This document shows positions 8,331 to 16,761 of a stretch of DNA of 64,000 bases, one piece after another. The notes under the pieces were generated by a model, which ran no database searches, was not told where the DNA came from, and saw only the letters and a program-made list of their open reading frames with translations. This DNA comes from Actimicrobium sp034313845 (GTDB lineage: Bacteria; Pseudomonadota; Gammaproteobacteria; Burkholderiales; Burkholderiaceae_D): the NCBI RefSeq assembly GCF_034313845.1, contig NZ_JAVIWN010000004.1. One strand, 5' to 3'. The translations under genes were made by a program, and so were the position numbers. The stretch's first letter is position 1; each line of letters opens with the position of its first letter.

Positions 8331-9039
8331 AGACTTGCCGTTTTCCACCTTGCAGTTCTATGCAACGGCACCGTATCCATGCAGTTATCTGAGTGACAGG
8401 CAAGCCCGCTCGCAGGTAGCGACGCCGTCGCATCTGATCAATGCGGATGTCTACTCGCAGTTAGTCAAGACAGGCTTTCGTCGCAGCGGAGTCTTTACCT
8501 ACCGTCCGTATTGCGATGGCTGCCAGGCCTGCACACCGGTGCGTGTCGATGTCGCCGCCTTCCAGCGCAACCGCAGCCAGCGCCGTGCATGGGCACAGCA
8601 CAAGCACTTGACCATCGCCGTTACCAGCCTCGCCTACAGCCACGAACATTACGACCTGTACCTGCGTTACCAGGCCGCCCGCCACGCCGGCGGCGGCATG
8701 GATCAGGACAGCCGCGATCAGTACGCACAGTTCCTGCTGCAAAGCAAAGTCAATACGCGCCTGGTCGAATTCCGCGAAGACGATGGCACGCTGCGCATGG
8801 TGAGCATCATCGATGTACTCGACGATGGCCTGTCCTCGGTCTACACGTTTTACGAACCTGACATCGAAGGCGTGTCATTCGGCACCTACAATGTGCTGTG
8901 GCAAATCGAACAGGCCAGAACGCTTGGCATCCCCTATGTGTATCTGGGCTACTGGATCGAGGCCAGTCCCAAGATGGCGTACAAGATCAACTTCAAACCG
9001 CTGGAAGCACTGCGACTGGGCATCTGGGCGCGGCTCTAA
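8317..9039 (+). CDS. bpt: Aspartate/glutamate leucyl-transferase Bpt (ATE-like)
   Basis: Bpt resembles eukaryotic arginyl-tRNA-protein transferase but adds Leu to proteins with N-terminal Asp or Glu. At 240 residues it has the family landmarks: the N-terminal YPCSYL region, the cysteine pair CDGCQACTPVR near residue 68 and the C-terminal YLGYWI segment near 209. It is translationally linked to aat through a 14-bp overlap. The pairing of aat with bpt is common in beta- and gammaproteobacteria. Confidence 0.94.
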   Translation: MTHLKDLPFSTLQFYATAPYPCSYLSDRQARSQVATPSHLINADVYSQLVKTGFRRSGVFTYRPYCDGCQACTPVRVDVAAFQRNRSQRRAWAQHKHLTIAVTSLAYSHEHYDLYLRYQAARHAGGGMDQDSRDQYAQFLLQSKVNTRLVEFREDDGTLRMVSIIDVLDDGLSSVYTFYEPDIEGVSFGTYNVLWQIEQARTLGIPYVYLGYWIEASPKMAYKINFKPLEALRLGIWARL

Positions 9040-9097
9040 GCCCCGCTAGTCCCTGCGCGCATTCTTCACGTCCATTCACCTTCTCTACTTTATTCCC

Positions 9098-10141
9098 GTG
9101 TCCGACAAACTTCTCTACGCTGCCACCCGCCCGCTACTCTTTTTGCTTGATGCCGAAACTGCCCATAACCTGACCCTGCCGTCACTGCGCCGCGCCGCCC
9201 GGTTTGGCCTGACCGGACTGATCCCGAAACCCGCTGCCGATCCGCGGTCCGTCATGGGTCTGCACTTTCCCAATCCGGTCGGACTCGCCGCCGGACTCGA
9301 CAAGGACGGTGCCTATATTGATGGGCTCGCCGCGCTCGGTTTTGGTTTCATTGAAGTCGGTACCGTGACACCGCGTGCACAACCAGGCAATCCCAAGCCG
9401 CGCATGTTTCGTCTGCAACAAGCCAACGCGCTGATCAATCGCATGGGCTTCAACAATGGCGGTGCCGACGCTTTTGTGCGCAACGTGCAAGCCTCACGCT
9501 TTTATCAGGAAAAGGTCGGCATCCTCGGCCTGAACATCGGCAAGAATGCCGATACGCCGATCGAGCGTGCTGCCGACGACTACCTGATCTGCCTCGAAAA
9601 AGTCTACCCCTACGCCAGTTACGTGACGGTCAACATCTCGTCGCCCAACACCAAGAACCTGCGCCAGTTGCAAGGGGCCGATGAACTCGATGCCTTGCTG
9701 TCGCAACTCAAAACGGCACAGCGCCGACTGGCCGACAAGCATGGCCGCTACGTGCCGCTGACGTTGAAGATCGCGCCGGATATCGATTCAGAACAGATCA
9801 AAACTATCGCCGCCGCCCTGCTGCGCCACGGCATCGACGGTGTCATCGCGACCAACACCACGACCAACCGTGAAGCAGTCAAAGGGATGGCGCATGCCGA
9901 CGAAGCCGGCGGCTTGTCGGGCGCGCCGGTCAAGGACTTGTCGACGGCCGTAATCCGCGCATTGAAAGCCGAACTCGGTGACACAGTACCGATCATCGGC
10001 GTCGGCGGCATCCTCTCCGGTGCGGATGCAAAGGAAAAACAGGATGCCGGTGCCGCGCTGGTCCAGCTCTACACCGGTTTGATTTATCGCGGCCCGGCAC
10101 TGGTACGCGAATGCGCCAGCGCCCTGAAAGGAAACTCATGA
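9098..10141 (+). CDS. pyrD: Dihydroorotate dehydrogenase, class 2 (quinone)
   Basis: PyrD oxidises dihydroorotate to orotate in pyrimidine synthesis, passing electrons through FMN to membrane quinones. The 347 residues are typical of class 2. The N-terminal helix is followed by the FMN barrel, with VGLAAGLDKDG near residue 56, the NISSPNT loop with the class-2 catalytic Ser near residue 179, and the phosphate-binding GVGGILSG near 300. The start is GTG at 9098. The stop overlaps the next ATG as ATGA. Confidence 0.97.
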   Translation: MSDKLLYAATRPLLFLLDAETAHNLTLPSLRRAARFGLTGLIPKPAADPRSVMGLHFPNPVGLAAGLDKDGAYIDGLAALGFGFIEVGTVTPRAQPGNPKPRMFRLQQANALINRMGFNNGGADAFVRNVQASRFYQEKVGILGLNIGKNADTPIERAADDYLICLEKVYPYASYVTVNISSPNTKNLRQLQGADELDALLSQLKTAQRRLADKHGRYVPLTLKIAPDIDSEQIKTIAAALLRHGIDGVIATNTTTNREAVKGMAHADEAGGLSGAPVKDLSTAVIRALKAELGDTVPIIGVGGILSGADAKEKQDAGAALVQLYTGLIYRGPALVRECASALKGNS

Positions 10142-11181
10142 AAAAAATCCGGCTTGGCAACAGCGATCTGCAAGTGACACCTATCTGCCTCGGCACGATG
10201 ACTTTCGGCGAACAGAACAGCGAAGCCGAAGCGCACGCGCAACTCGATTACGCGCTCGAACGCGGTATCAATTTCATTGATGCTGCCGAGATGTATCCGG
10301 TCATGCCACGCGCCGAAACCCAGGGTTCGACTGAACGCTTCATCGGCACCTGGCTGAAGAAATCCGGCCGTCGCAACGACATCGTGCTAGCCACCAAAAT
10401 AGCCGGCCCGAATCCGGCCATGCACTGGATACGCGGCGGCAAGAGCGACCTCAATGCGGTCAATATGCGCGCCGCCGTCGATGGCAGCCTGCAGCGTCTG
10501 CAAACCGACCGGATCGATTTGTACCAGTTGCACTGGCCGAGCCGCAACGTGCCGATTTTCGGCCAGAGCTCGTTCAATCCGGACGCAGAGCGTCCCTGCA
10601 CGCCGATCGCCGAGACGCTCGACGTTCTCGGTGAACTGGTCAAGGAAGGCAAGATCGGCCAGATCGGCGTATCGAATGAAAGTGCCTGGGGCGTCAGCGA
10701 GTTCATCAAGCAATCCGAACTGCACGGCTCGCCGCGCATTATCTCGATCCAGAATGGCTACCATCTGGCCAACCGGAGTTTTGAAGGTGCGCTCGACGAA
10801 GTCTGTTTTCACGAGCAGGTCGGCTTGCTGGCCTACAGCCCGCTCGCATTTGGTCAACTCACCGGCAAATACCTCAGCGATGCGAAAGCCAGTGGCCGAC
10901 TGACAATTTTCCCGCCGACCTGGAGCCCGCGCTATTTGCGCCCGACCGTGGTGGAGGCCGCGCGCCGTTATGCCATACTGGCTGCCGAGCACGGCATGAC
11001 ACCGGCGGCGCTGGCGCTGGCCTGGTGCTACTCGCGCTGGTTCGTCGCCTCGACCATCATCGGCGCGACCAGCCTGTCGCAACTGAAGGAAAACATCGAT
11101 GCGCACACGGTCGTATTGAGCGATGAAGTGATTGCTGCGATCAATGTGATCCACAAGGAGATCACGAATCCGGGGCAATAA
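10138..11181 (+). CDS. Aldo/keto reductase, Tas-like
   Basis: This is an NADP(H)-dependent (beta/alpha)8 oxidoreductase of unknown physiological substrate. The 347 residues carry the catalytic set of the family: Asp and Tyr in FIDAAEMYPV near residue 46, Lys in ATKIAGP near 86 and His in LHWPS near 128, with the cofactor-binding STIIGATSL near 307. Length and wording match the Tas group of E. coli. I took the ATG at 10138, which overlaps pyrD, over an upstream in-frame ATG lying inside pyrD. Confidence 0.9.
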   Translation: MKKIRLGNSDLQVTPICLGTMTFGEQNSEAEAHAQLDYALERGINFIDAAEMYPVMPRAETQGSTERFIGTWLKKSGRRNDIVLATKIAGPNPAMHWIRGGKSDLNAVNMRAAVDGSLQRLQTDRIDLYQLHWPSRNVPIFGQSSFNPDAERPCTPIAETLDVLGELVKEGKIGQIGVSNESAWGVSEFIKQSELHGSPRIISIQNGYHLANRSFEGALDEVCFHEQVGLLAYSPLAFGQLTGKYLSDAKASGRLTIFPPTWSPRYLRPTVVEAARRYAILAAEHGMTPAALALAWCYSRWFVASTIIGATSLSQLKENIDAHTVVLSDEVIAAINVIHKEITNPGQ

Positions 11182-11202
11182 AGACCGTGCTTCATACTGC
11201 GC

Positions 11203-11403
11203 ATGCGTTACCTTGGCTATGAAACGCTCATCATTACCCAGAATGGGGAAGCGAAAATGGTTGCTATAGACAGTCACGAATATGAGTGCCAGCAAGAGAC
11301 TTTCGCGCTACTGAAGCTCATCGCGCTCGGAAGGAGAGAATTTGAACAAGGCAACTACCAGATAGCGGACGCCTTCTTTGTAGAAATGGATGCGGAGGGA
11401 TAA
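11203..11403 (+). pseudogene. Truncated Phd/YefM-type antitoxin remnant, no toxin partner
   Basis: The 66 codons resemble the back part of Phd/YefM antitoxins. The core ETLIITQNGEAKMVAIDSHEY corresponds to the conserved strand-turn segment that normally follows an N-terminal helix of about 25 residues, and the C-terminal FALLKLIALGRREFEQG is the typical tail preceding a RelE/ParE toxin. The N-terminal DNA-binding helix is missing: a stop (the upstream gene's own) lies 8 codons before the ATG. No toxin reading frame follows in the 120 bp before the convergent cysB. It looks like the relic of a toxin-antitoxin pair, but a short functional protein cannot be excluded. Confidence 0.6.
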
Positions 11404-11523
11404 ATCGAAGATTCTTATTTTTGATGATGCAAATACCTGATCAAAAATAATTTCAGATCGCATCTGATGAAGCGTCTCTTCTCCAAATGATCACGCATTG
11501 TTCATTACAAACTCAGCCTGACA

Positions 11524-12450
11524 TCACCCCCCGTTTTTCATCGCCTCATCCATATCCACCCGCGTCAGCTCAGGCGCAAATTGCAGGATGAAGTCACGTG
11601 TATAAGTGCGCAGGTAAGCGCCACGTCGCACGGCCAACCGGGTCACGTTGGGCGCAAACAGATGGCTTGCCACAATCGTCTTGAGACCATTGCGCTGGCT
11701 CGCTTCGATCGCCATCGAGGCGACGATGCCCACGCCCATCCCGAGCACGACATACTGCTGGATCACGTCCGAATCCATCGCCGTGAGGACAATGTCGGTG
11801 GCGATGCCGGCTTGCCGGAACGCGTCATCAATGTGCCCGCGACCAGTGAATCCAACGTCGTACGTAATCAGCGGATACGCGCCCAGATCATGCAACGACA
11901 CGCTTGGCAAGGCCAGCAGCGGATGACCGTCCGGCACCACGATCGCGTGATTCCATGCGTAGCACGGGAACGACACCAGCTCATCGAACTGGCTCAACCC
12001 CTCGGTGGCGATACCGACATCGGCTTTGCCTGACAAAACTAATTCAGCGATATGCTCGGGCGAACTTTGCTGCAAAGCGATGCGTACCTCCGGGAACGCG
12101 GTACGAAATGCCTGCACCACGCGCGGCAAGACATAGCGCGCCTGCGTGTGGGTCGTCGCCACCGTGAGCGTGCCGCTCTTTTTGCCGGCATATTCTTCGC
12201 TGGCCTGACGCAGGTTATCGGCTTCGATCAGCAACCGTTCGACGATAGCCAGGATGCCCTTGCCGGGGTCGGTCAGACCGGTCAGACGCTTGCCGTTGCG
12301 CTGAAAAATCTCGACGCCCAGTTCGTCTTCGAGTTCACGGATCTGGCGGCTCACGCCGGGCTGCGACGTGAACAGCACGGTGGCCACTTCGGTCAGATTG
12401 AAACCGCAGCGCGTGGCTTCGCGGACCGAGCGCAGTTGCTGGAAATTCAC
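11524..12450 (-). CDS. cysB: LysR-type sulfur regulator CysB
   Basis: CysB activates sulfate uptake and cysteine biosynthesis genes in response to N-acetylserine. The 308-residue protein has the N-terminal winged HTH (about 1-60) with the CysB-specific opening MNFQQLRSVREA and SQPGVSRQIRELE recognition helix, then the LysR substrate-binding fold. The start is a GTG that overlaps the cysA stop (GTGA), placing the regulator at the end of the transport operon it likely controls. Cbl is a close relative, but position and sequence favour CysB. Confidence 0.92.
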   Translation of the reverse strand: MNFQQLRSVREATRCGFNLTEVATVLFTSQPGVSRQIRELEDELGVEIFQRNGKRLTGLTDPGKGILAIVERLLIEADNLRQASEEYAGKKSGTLTVATTHTQARYVLPRVVQAFRTAFPEVRIALQQSSPEHIAELVLSGKADVGIATEGLSQFDELVSFPCYAWNHAIVVPDGHPLLALPSVSLHDLGAYPLITYDVGFTGRGHIDDAFRQAGIATDIVLTAMDSDVIQQYVVLGMGVGIVASMAIEASQRNGLKTIVASHLFAPNVTRLAVRRGAYLRTYTRDFILQFAPELTRVDMDEAMKNGG

Positions 12451-13526
12451 AGCGATTCGTCGACCGCTTCGTTCACGAACACGCGCAAGCGCTTTGGTCG
12501 CAGCACCAGCGTCTCGCCCTCTTTCAGATTGAGCTGAATAAAGCGCTCGTTCGATATCACCGCCTCGATCATCTCGCCGTTGTCGTCACGTTCGAGATCG
12601 AGCTGCGCCAGCGGACCGATCGCATGGGCACGCCGCAAAGTCGCGACGATGCCTTCGGCACCGACCGCATACCGGTCAATCTCGATGTCGTGCGGACGCA
12701 CGAATCCGACCCCGGCAGCGTCCTGCGCCAGCGCATGATCGGGCGCATCAAACGTGACGCCACCCGACTCCAGTACACCTTCATGCACGCGGCCCTGGAA
12801 CAGGTTGACGTTGCCAAGAAAGCCGTAGACGAACGGCGAGGCAGGATGGTTATAGACCTCTTTCGGCGCACCGATCTGCTGCACTACGCCCTTGTTCATG
12901 ACGACAATCTGGTCAGCCACTTCGAGTGCCTCTTCCTGATCATGCGTGACAAAAATGCTGGTCACCTGCAGTTCGTCATGCAGGCGGCGCAGCCAGCGAC
13001 GCAACTCCTTGCGGACCTTCGCATCGAGCGCACCGAACGGCTCATCAAGCAGCAGCACACGCGGCTCGACCGCCAGCGCACGCGCCAGGGCAATGCGCTG
13101 GCGCTGGCCGCCCGAGAGTTGCGGCGGAAAGCGATCAGCCAGCCAATCGAGCTGCACCAGCTCCAGCAAACTCTTGACCTTGTCGCGGATCTGCGCTTCG
13201 GACGGACGCAATGCACGCGGCTTGACGCGCAGGCCGAAGGCGATGTTCTCGAACACCGTCATGTGCTTGAACAGCGCGTAATGCTGGAACACGAAACCGA
13301 CCTGACGTTCGCGCACATGGCGCGCCGAAGCATCTTCGCCATCGAGCAGCACCTGGCCACGATCGGCCTGTTCGAGGCCGGCGATGATGCGCAGCAGCGT
13401 GGTCTTGCCACAGCCGGATGGCCCCAGGAGTGCAGTTAATTCTCCAGCCGGAAAATTGAGCGACACGTCATCGAGGGCGATGAAATTGCCGAAACGCTTG
13501 TGGATGTTCCTGACTTCGATAGCCAT
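12447..13526 (-). CDS. cysA: Sulfate/thiosulfate ABC transporter ATPase CysA
   Basis: CysA powers sulfate and thiosulfate import. The 359-residue form starts at the ATG whose complement is 13524-13526. The protein has Walker A GPSGCGKTT near residue 36, Q-loop FVFQHYALF near 83, signature LSGGQRQR near 136, Walker B VLLLDEPFGALD near 156 and the H-loop THDQEEA near 190. A C-terminal TOBE-type regulatory domain follows (about 240-355). It lies between cysW and cysB and overlaps cysB by four bases. Confidence 0.96.
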   Translation of the reverse strand: MAIEVRNIHKRFGNFIALDDVSLNFPAGELTALLGPSGCGKTTLLRIIAGLEQADRGQVLLDGEDASARHVRERQVGFVFQHYALFKHMTVFENIAFGLRVKPRALRPSEAQIRDKVKSLLELVQLDWLADRFPPQLSGGQRQRIALARALAVEPRVLLLDEPFGALDAKVRKELRRWLRRLHDELQVTSIFVTHDQEEALEVADQIVVMNKGVVQQIGAPKEVYNHPASPFVYGFLGNVNLFQGRVHEGVLESGGVTFDAPDHALAQDAAGVGFVRPHDIEIDRYAVGAEGIVATLRRAHAIGPLAQLDLERDDNGEMIEAVISNERFIQLNLKEGETLVLRPKRLRVFVNEAVDESL

Positions 13527-13528
13527 GA

Positions 13529-14383
13529 TTAATGTCCTTCCGGTTGATGGGCGCCGCTCTCCTGCAAGCGCCATTCGATGAATGATTTCAGCACCAGTGT
13601 CACCAGTGCCAGCACAGCCAGCAACGACGCAACGGCAAAGGCAGCCGCAAAGTTATATTCGTTGTAGAGGATTTCGACATGCAGCGGAATTGTGTTGGTC
13701 TCGCCGCGGATGTGTCCGGACACCACCGATACCGCGCCGAATTCACCCATCGCCCGGGCGTTACACAGGATCACGCCGTACAACAAACCCCATTTGATAT
13801 TGGGCAGCGTGACATGCCAGAAAGTCCGCCAGCCGGATGCACCCAGCACCAGCGCGGCCTCTTCTTCTTCGCTGCCCTGTGCCTGCATCAGCGGGATCAG
13901 CTCGCGTGCCACGAACGGAAAGGTCACGAAGATCGTCGCCAGCACCATGCCCGGCACAGCAAACAGAATCTTGATGTCATGCGCTTGCAGCCACGGTCCG
14001 AACCAGCCCTGCGCACCGAACAGCAGCACGTAGATCAACCCCGAAATCACCGGCGAGACCGAGAACGGCAAATCGATCAGCGTCAGCAGGATGTTCTTTC
14101 CGCGAAACTCGAACTTGGCGATCGTCCATGCTGCCGCCACGCCGAACACCAGATTGAGCGGCACGGCAATCGCCGCGATCAGCAAGGTCAGCCGGATCGC
14201 CGACAGCGCATCCGGCTCGATCACCGCAGCAAGATACGTCTCCCAGCCTTTCTTGAAGGCTTCGACAAATACCGCTACCAGCGGCACGAACAAAAATAGC
14301 GTCAGGAAGATCAGCGCGATACCGATCAGTATCCAGCGTATCCACACGGGTTCGACGGTAGAAGAAATCCGGGTCGCGGCCAT
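13529..14383 (-). CDS. cysW: Sulfate ABC transporter permease CysW
   Basis: This is one of the two inner-membrane permeases of the sulfate transporter. The 284 residues form about six transmembrane segments, the first near residues 19-41. The EAA cytoplasmic loop that docks onto CysA is seen as EEEAALVLGASGWRTFWHV near 170. It lies two bases upstream of cysA's start and one base after the cysT stop. Confidence 0.95.
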   Translation of the reverse strand: MAATRISSTVEPVWIRWILIGIALIFLTLFLFVPLVAVFVEAFKKGWETYLAAVIEPDALSAIRLTLLIAAIAVPLNLVFGVAAAWTIAKFEFRGKNILLTLIDLPFSVSPVISGLIYVLLFGAQGWFGPWLQAHDIKILFAVPGMVLATIFVTFPFVARELIPLMQAQGSEEEEAALVLGASGWRTFWHVTLPNIKWGLLYGVILCNARAMGEFGAVSVVSGHIRGETNTIPLHVEILYNEYNFAAAFAVASLLAVLALVTLVLKSFIEWRLQESGAHQPEGH

Positions 14384-14384
14384 C

Positions 14385-15248
14385 TCAGATCCTCTCTGTC
14401 TGGCCGCGCTTGCGGGTCCAGGCTTGCAACAGGTTAATCGACAGCAGCAGCACGAACGAGGCGGTCAACATCACGGCTGCAATCGCGGTGGCACCGGCGT
14501 AATCGTATTGTTCGAGTTTGGTGATGATCAGCAGCGGTGTGATCTCTGACACCATCGGCATGTTCCCGGCAATGAAAATCACCGAGCCGTATTCGCCGGT
14601 AGCACGGGCAAAGGCCAGCGCAAAACCGGTCAGCAAGGCAGGCAAAATCGTTGGCATGATGATGCGAATAAAGGTTTGCCAGCGCGAGGCACCGAGGCTG
14701 GCAGCGGCTTCTTCCAGTTCGCGCTCGGCATCCTGCAACACCGGTTGCACGGTACGCACCACGAACGGCAAACCGATGAAGGTCAGCGCCACGATGATGC
14801 CCAGCGGCGTAAATGCGACCTTGATACCGAGCGGTTCGAGATAACGTCCCAGCCAGCCGTTGGACGAATACAGCGCCGTCAGCGCGATGCCGGCGACGGC
14901 AGTCGGCAGCGCGAATGGCAAATCGACCAGCGCATCGACAATTTTTTTGCCGGGGAATTCGTAGCGCACCAGCACCCAGGCGACGATGCCGCCGAACAGC
15001 ACATTGAGCAAGGCACCGATCAGCGCTGCGCCAAACGTGAGCTGGTAGGACGCCACCACACGCTCGGAACTGACTGCACTCCAGAACGCTTCCCAGGTCA
15101 TGCCGAAGGTTTTCAGGAACACCGCCGACAGCGGCAGCAGCACGATCAGGCTCAGGTAAAACACCGTGAACCCGAGTGACAAATTAAAGCCGGGCATCAC
15201 GCGAAACGCGGATGCCCGGCCGGGAAGAGAAGTTGCTGCAGTAGTCAT
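14385..15248 (-). CDS. cysT: Sulfate ABC transporter permease CysT
   Basis: CysT (CysU) is the partner permease of CysW. The 287 residues have about six transmembrane helices and the EAA loop LEEAAASLGASRWQTF near residue 178. I took the ATG at 15248, which has GAGG eight bases upstream, over an in-frame extension to 15389 with poor signal. In related genomes sbp precedes cysT directly. Here an oppositely oriented ATPase gene stands between them. Confidence 0.94.
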   Translation of the reverse strand: MTTAATSLPGRASAFRVMPGFNLSLGFTVFYLSLIVLLPLSAVFLKTFGMTWEAFWSAVSSERVVASYQLTFGAALIGALLNVLFGGIVAWVLVRYEFPGKKIVDALVDLPFALPTAVAGIALTALYSSNGWLGRYLEPLGIKVAFTPLGIIVALTFIGLPFVVRTVQPVLQDAERELEEAAASLGASRWQTFIRIIMPTILPALLTGFALAFARATGEYGSVIFIAGNMPMVSEITPLLIITKLEQYDYAGATAIAAVMLTASFVLLLSINLLQAWTRKRGQTERI

Positions 15249-15430
15249 TGACGCCTCGTTATTACCGATCCAACTATCGAGGCGCGATGATTGCATGATG
15301 GACAAATAACGAAAACGATTTTTTGTGCATGTGGATAGCTGGAATCCATATAAGCCGTGCGTGCGGCTGTGTTGGAAAAAAACTGACACGATTAAAAAAC
15401 ACCGACATTTACTTTACTTACCTTGTTATT

Positions 15431-15447
15431 TTAACGACAGACGTTAA
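15431..15447. promoter_or_regulatory. Palindrome just upstream of the DUF4143 ATPase
   Basis: TTAACG and CGTTAA form a perfect 6-bp inverted repeat around five bases, ending 11 bp before the ATG of the ATPase gene at 15459. Its position overlaps where a ribosome-binding site or promoter would lie, so it could be an operator for autoregulation. The 210-bp divergent gap to cysT is AT-rich and must also contain the cysTWA promoter. I could not identify a CysB site with confidence. Confidence 0.45.
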
Positions 15448-15458
15448 GATAACTACCT

Positions 15459-16631
15459 ATGATCAATCGAACCGCCTTATTGTTGCTTCAGGAAAAGCTC
15501 TCCCACACGTCGGCCGTCGTGCTGCTGGGACCGCGCCAGGTCGGCAAGACTACGCTGGCGCGCACCGTCGCCGATGGCTGGCCCGGTGGCGCGGTGTATC
15601 TGGACCTGGAACGCCCGGCCGATCGGCTGCGGCTGGAAGATGCCGACAGCTACCTGCGTGCGCAGCAAGGCAAGCTGGTCATCCTCGATGAAATCCACCG
15701 CGCACCCGGCGTATTTGAAATCCTGCGCGGCATCATTGACGACAACCGCCGCGCTGGCCAGCGCAACGGTCAATTCCTGCTTCTGGGCTCCGCCTCGCTG
15801 GACCTGATGCGCCAGTCCAGCGAAACGCTGGCCGGACGCATCGCTTATATGGAGATTGGCCCGATCGAGACCAGCGAAGCCAGCGACGCAGGCATCGCCG
15901 ATGCCACGCTCTGGCTGCGTGGCGGTTTCCCGGACAGCCTGCTGGCAACCGACGACAGGCGCAGCCTCGACTGGCGACGCGACTTTATCCGCAGTTATCT
16001 GGAACGCGACGTGCCGATGTTTGCCCCGCGCCTTCCCGCCGAAACCATCGGCCGGCTCTGGACCATGCTGGCGCATCAGCAAGGCGGCATATTGACGCAG
16101 ACGCGCCTGGCCAGCGCGCTGGCCGTCGCCAACCCGACTGTCGATCGCTACATTGATTTACTGGTCGACCTGCAGCTGCTGCGACGACTGCGCCCGTGGA
16201 GCGGCAACGCCGGCAAGCGCCTGGTCAAGGGTCCGAAAGTGTACGTGCGCGACAGCGGCATCGTGCATGCGCTGCTGTCACTGGAAACACAGGACGACGT
16301 ACTCGGCCATCCAGTCTGTGGTGCGAGTTTTGAAGGACACTGCATCGATAACCTGATCGCCGCTGCTGGTCCGAATCGGGTGCCGTATTACTACCGTACC
16401 CAGGCCGGTGCCGAACTGGATCTGCTATTCGAAAAAGGCGGCCGGATCGAGATGGCCATCGAGATCAAGCGCTCGTCATCACCGACTCCGGCCAGAGGCT
16501 TTGCCATTGCCTGCGATGACCTCGGCATCACGCAACGCTTCGTGGTCTATCCCGGCACCGAGCGCTTCGCCTTGCGTCACGGTGCCGAAGCCATCGGCTT
16601 GCCGGAACTGACGGGATTGCTGCGCGCCTGA
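15459..16631 (+). CDS. AAA_14/DUF4143 ATPase
   Basis: The 390 residues form an ATPase with Walker A GPRQVGKTT near residue 24, Walker B LVILDEIH near 72 and sensor-like LLLGSASLDL near 106, followed by a C-terminal DUF4143 domain with a restriction-nuclease-like fold (TQAGAELDLL near 315 and IEIKRSS near 336, resembling PD-(D/E)xK residues). The family is widespread, often mobile or horizontally acquired, and its function is not established. The gene reads against its neighbours and separates sbp from cysT. Its base composition does not stand out by eye. Confidence 0.9.
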   Translation: MINRTALLLLQEKLSHTSAVVLLGPRQVGKTTLARTVADGWPGGAVYLDLERPADRLRLEDADSYLRAQQGKLVILDEIHRAPGVFEILRGIIDDNRRAGQRNGQFLLLGSASLDLMRQSSETLAGRIAYMEIGPIETSEASDAGIADATLWLRGGFPDSLLATDDRRSLDWRRDFIRSYLERDVPMFAPRLPAETIGRLWTMLAHQQGGILTQTRLASALAVANPTVDRYIDLLVDLQLLRRLRPWSGNAGKRLVKGPKVYVRDSGIVHALLSLETQDDVLGHPVCGASFEGHCIDNLIAAAGPNRVPYYYRTQAGAELDLLFEKGGRIEMAIEIKRSSSPTPARGFAIACDDLGITQRFVVYPGTERFALRHGAEAIGLPELTGLLRA

Positions 16632-16668
16632 GTTGGCTGCGTTTTAATGATGGCAGTCCGGACATTTG

Positions 16669-16692
16669 GTGCAATGCCCTGACTGCGGTTGC
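16669..16692. repeat. Degenerate half copy of the REP-like palindrome
   Basis: GGTGCAATGCCCTG followed by ACTGCGGTT matches the left half and centre of the palindromic repeat found intact at 18708, 57100 and 57170. The right arm (TTGCACCCTAC) is lost. It lies between the DUF4143 gene and sbp, at the edge of the segment that splits the sulfate operon. Confidence 0.55.
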
Positions 16693-16761
16693 TGATTCTG
16701 TCTGCGCTCCGTCATGACCAAGATCGCAGGCTCCCCGCCTGCATCAGGATAGTGAAGCGGT

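Noticed and set aside
10387..11295. 302-codon minus-strand frame over the aldo/keto reductase
   Set aside because: Antisense to a well-conserved enzyme gene with canonical motifs.
11416..11449. AT-rich hairpin TATTTTTGAT/ATCAAAAATA near the antitoxin remnant
   Set aside because: Ten A/T-rich pairs with a 14-nt loop and no T-run; too weak to call a terminator.
12624..13439. 271-codon plus-strand frame over cysA
   Set aside because: Antisense shadow; cysA has all ABC motifs.
15249..15430. CysB operator before cysT
   Set aside because: AT-rich, but no recognisable consensus that I can defend.
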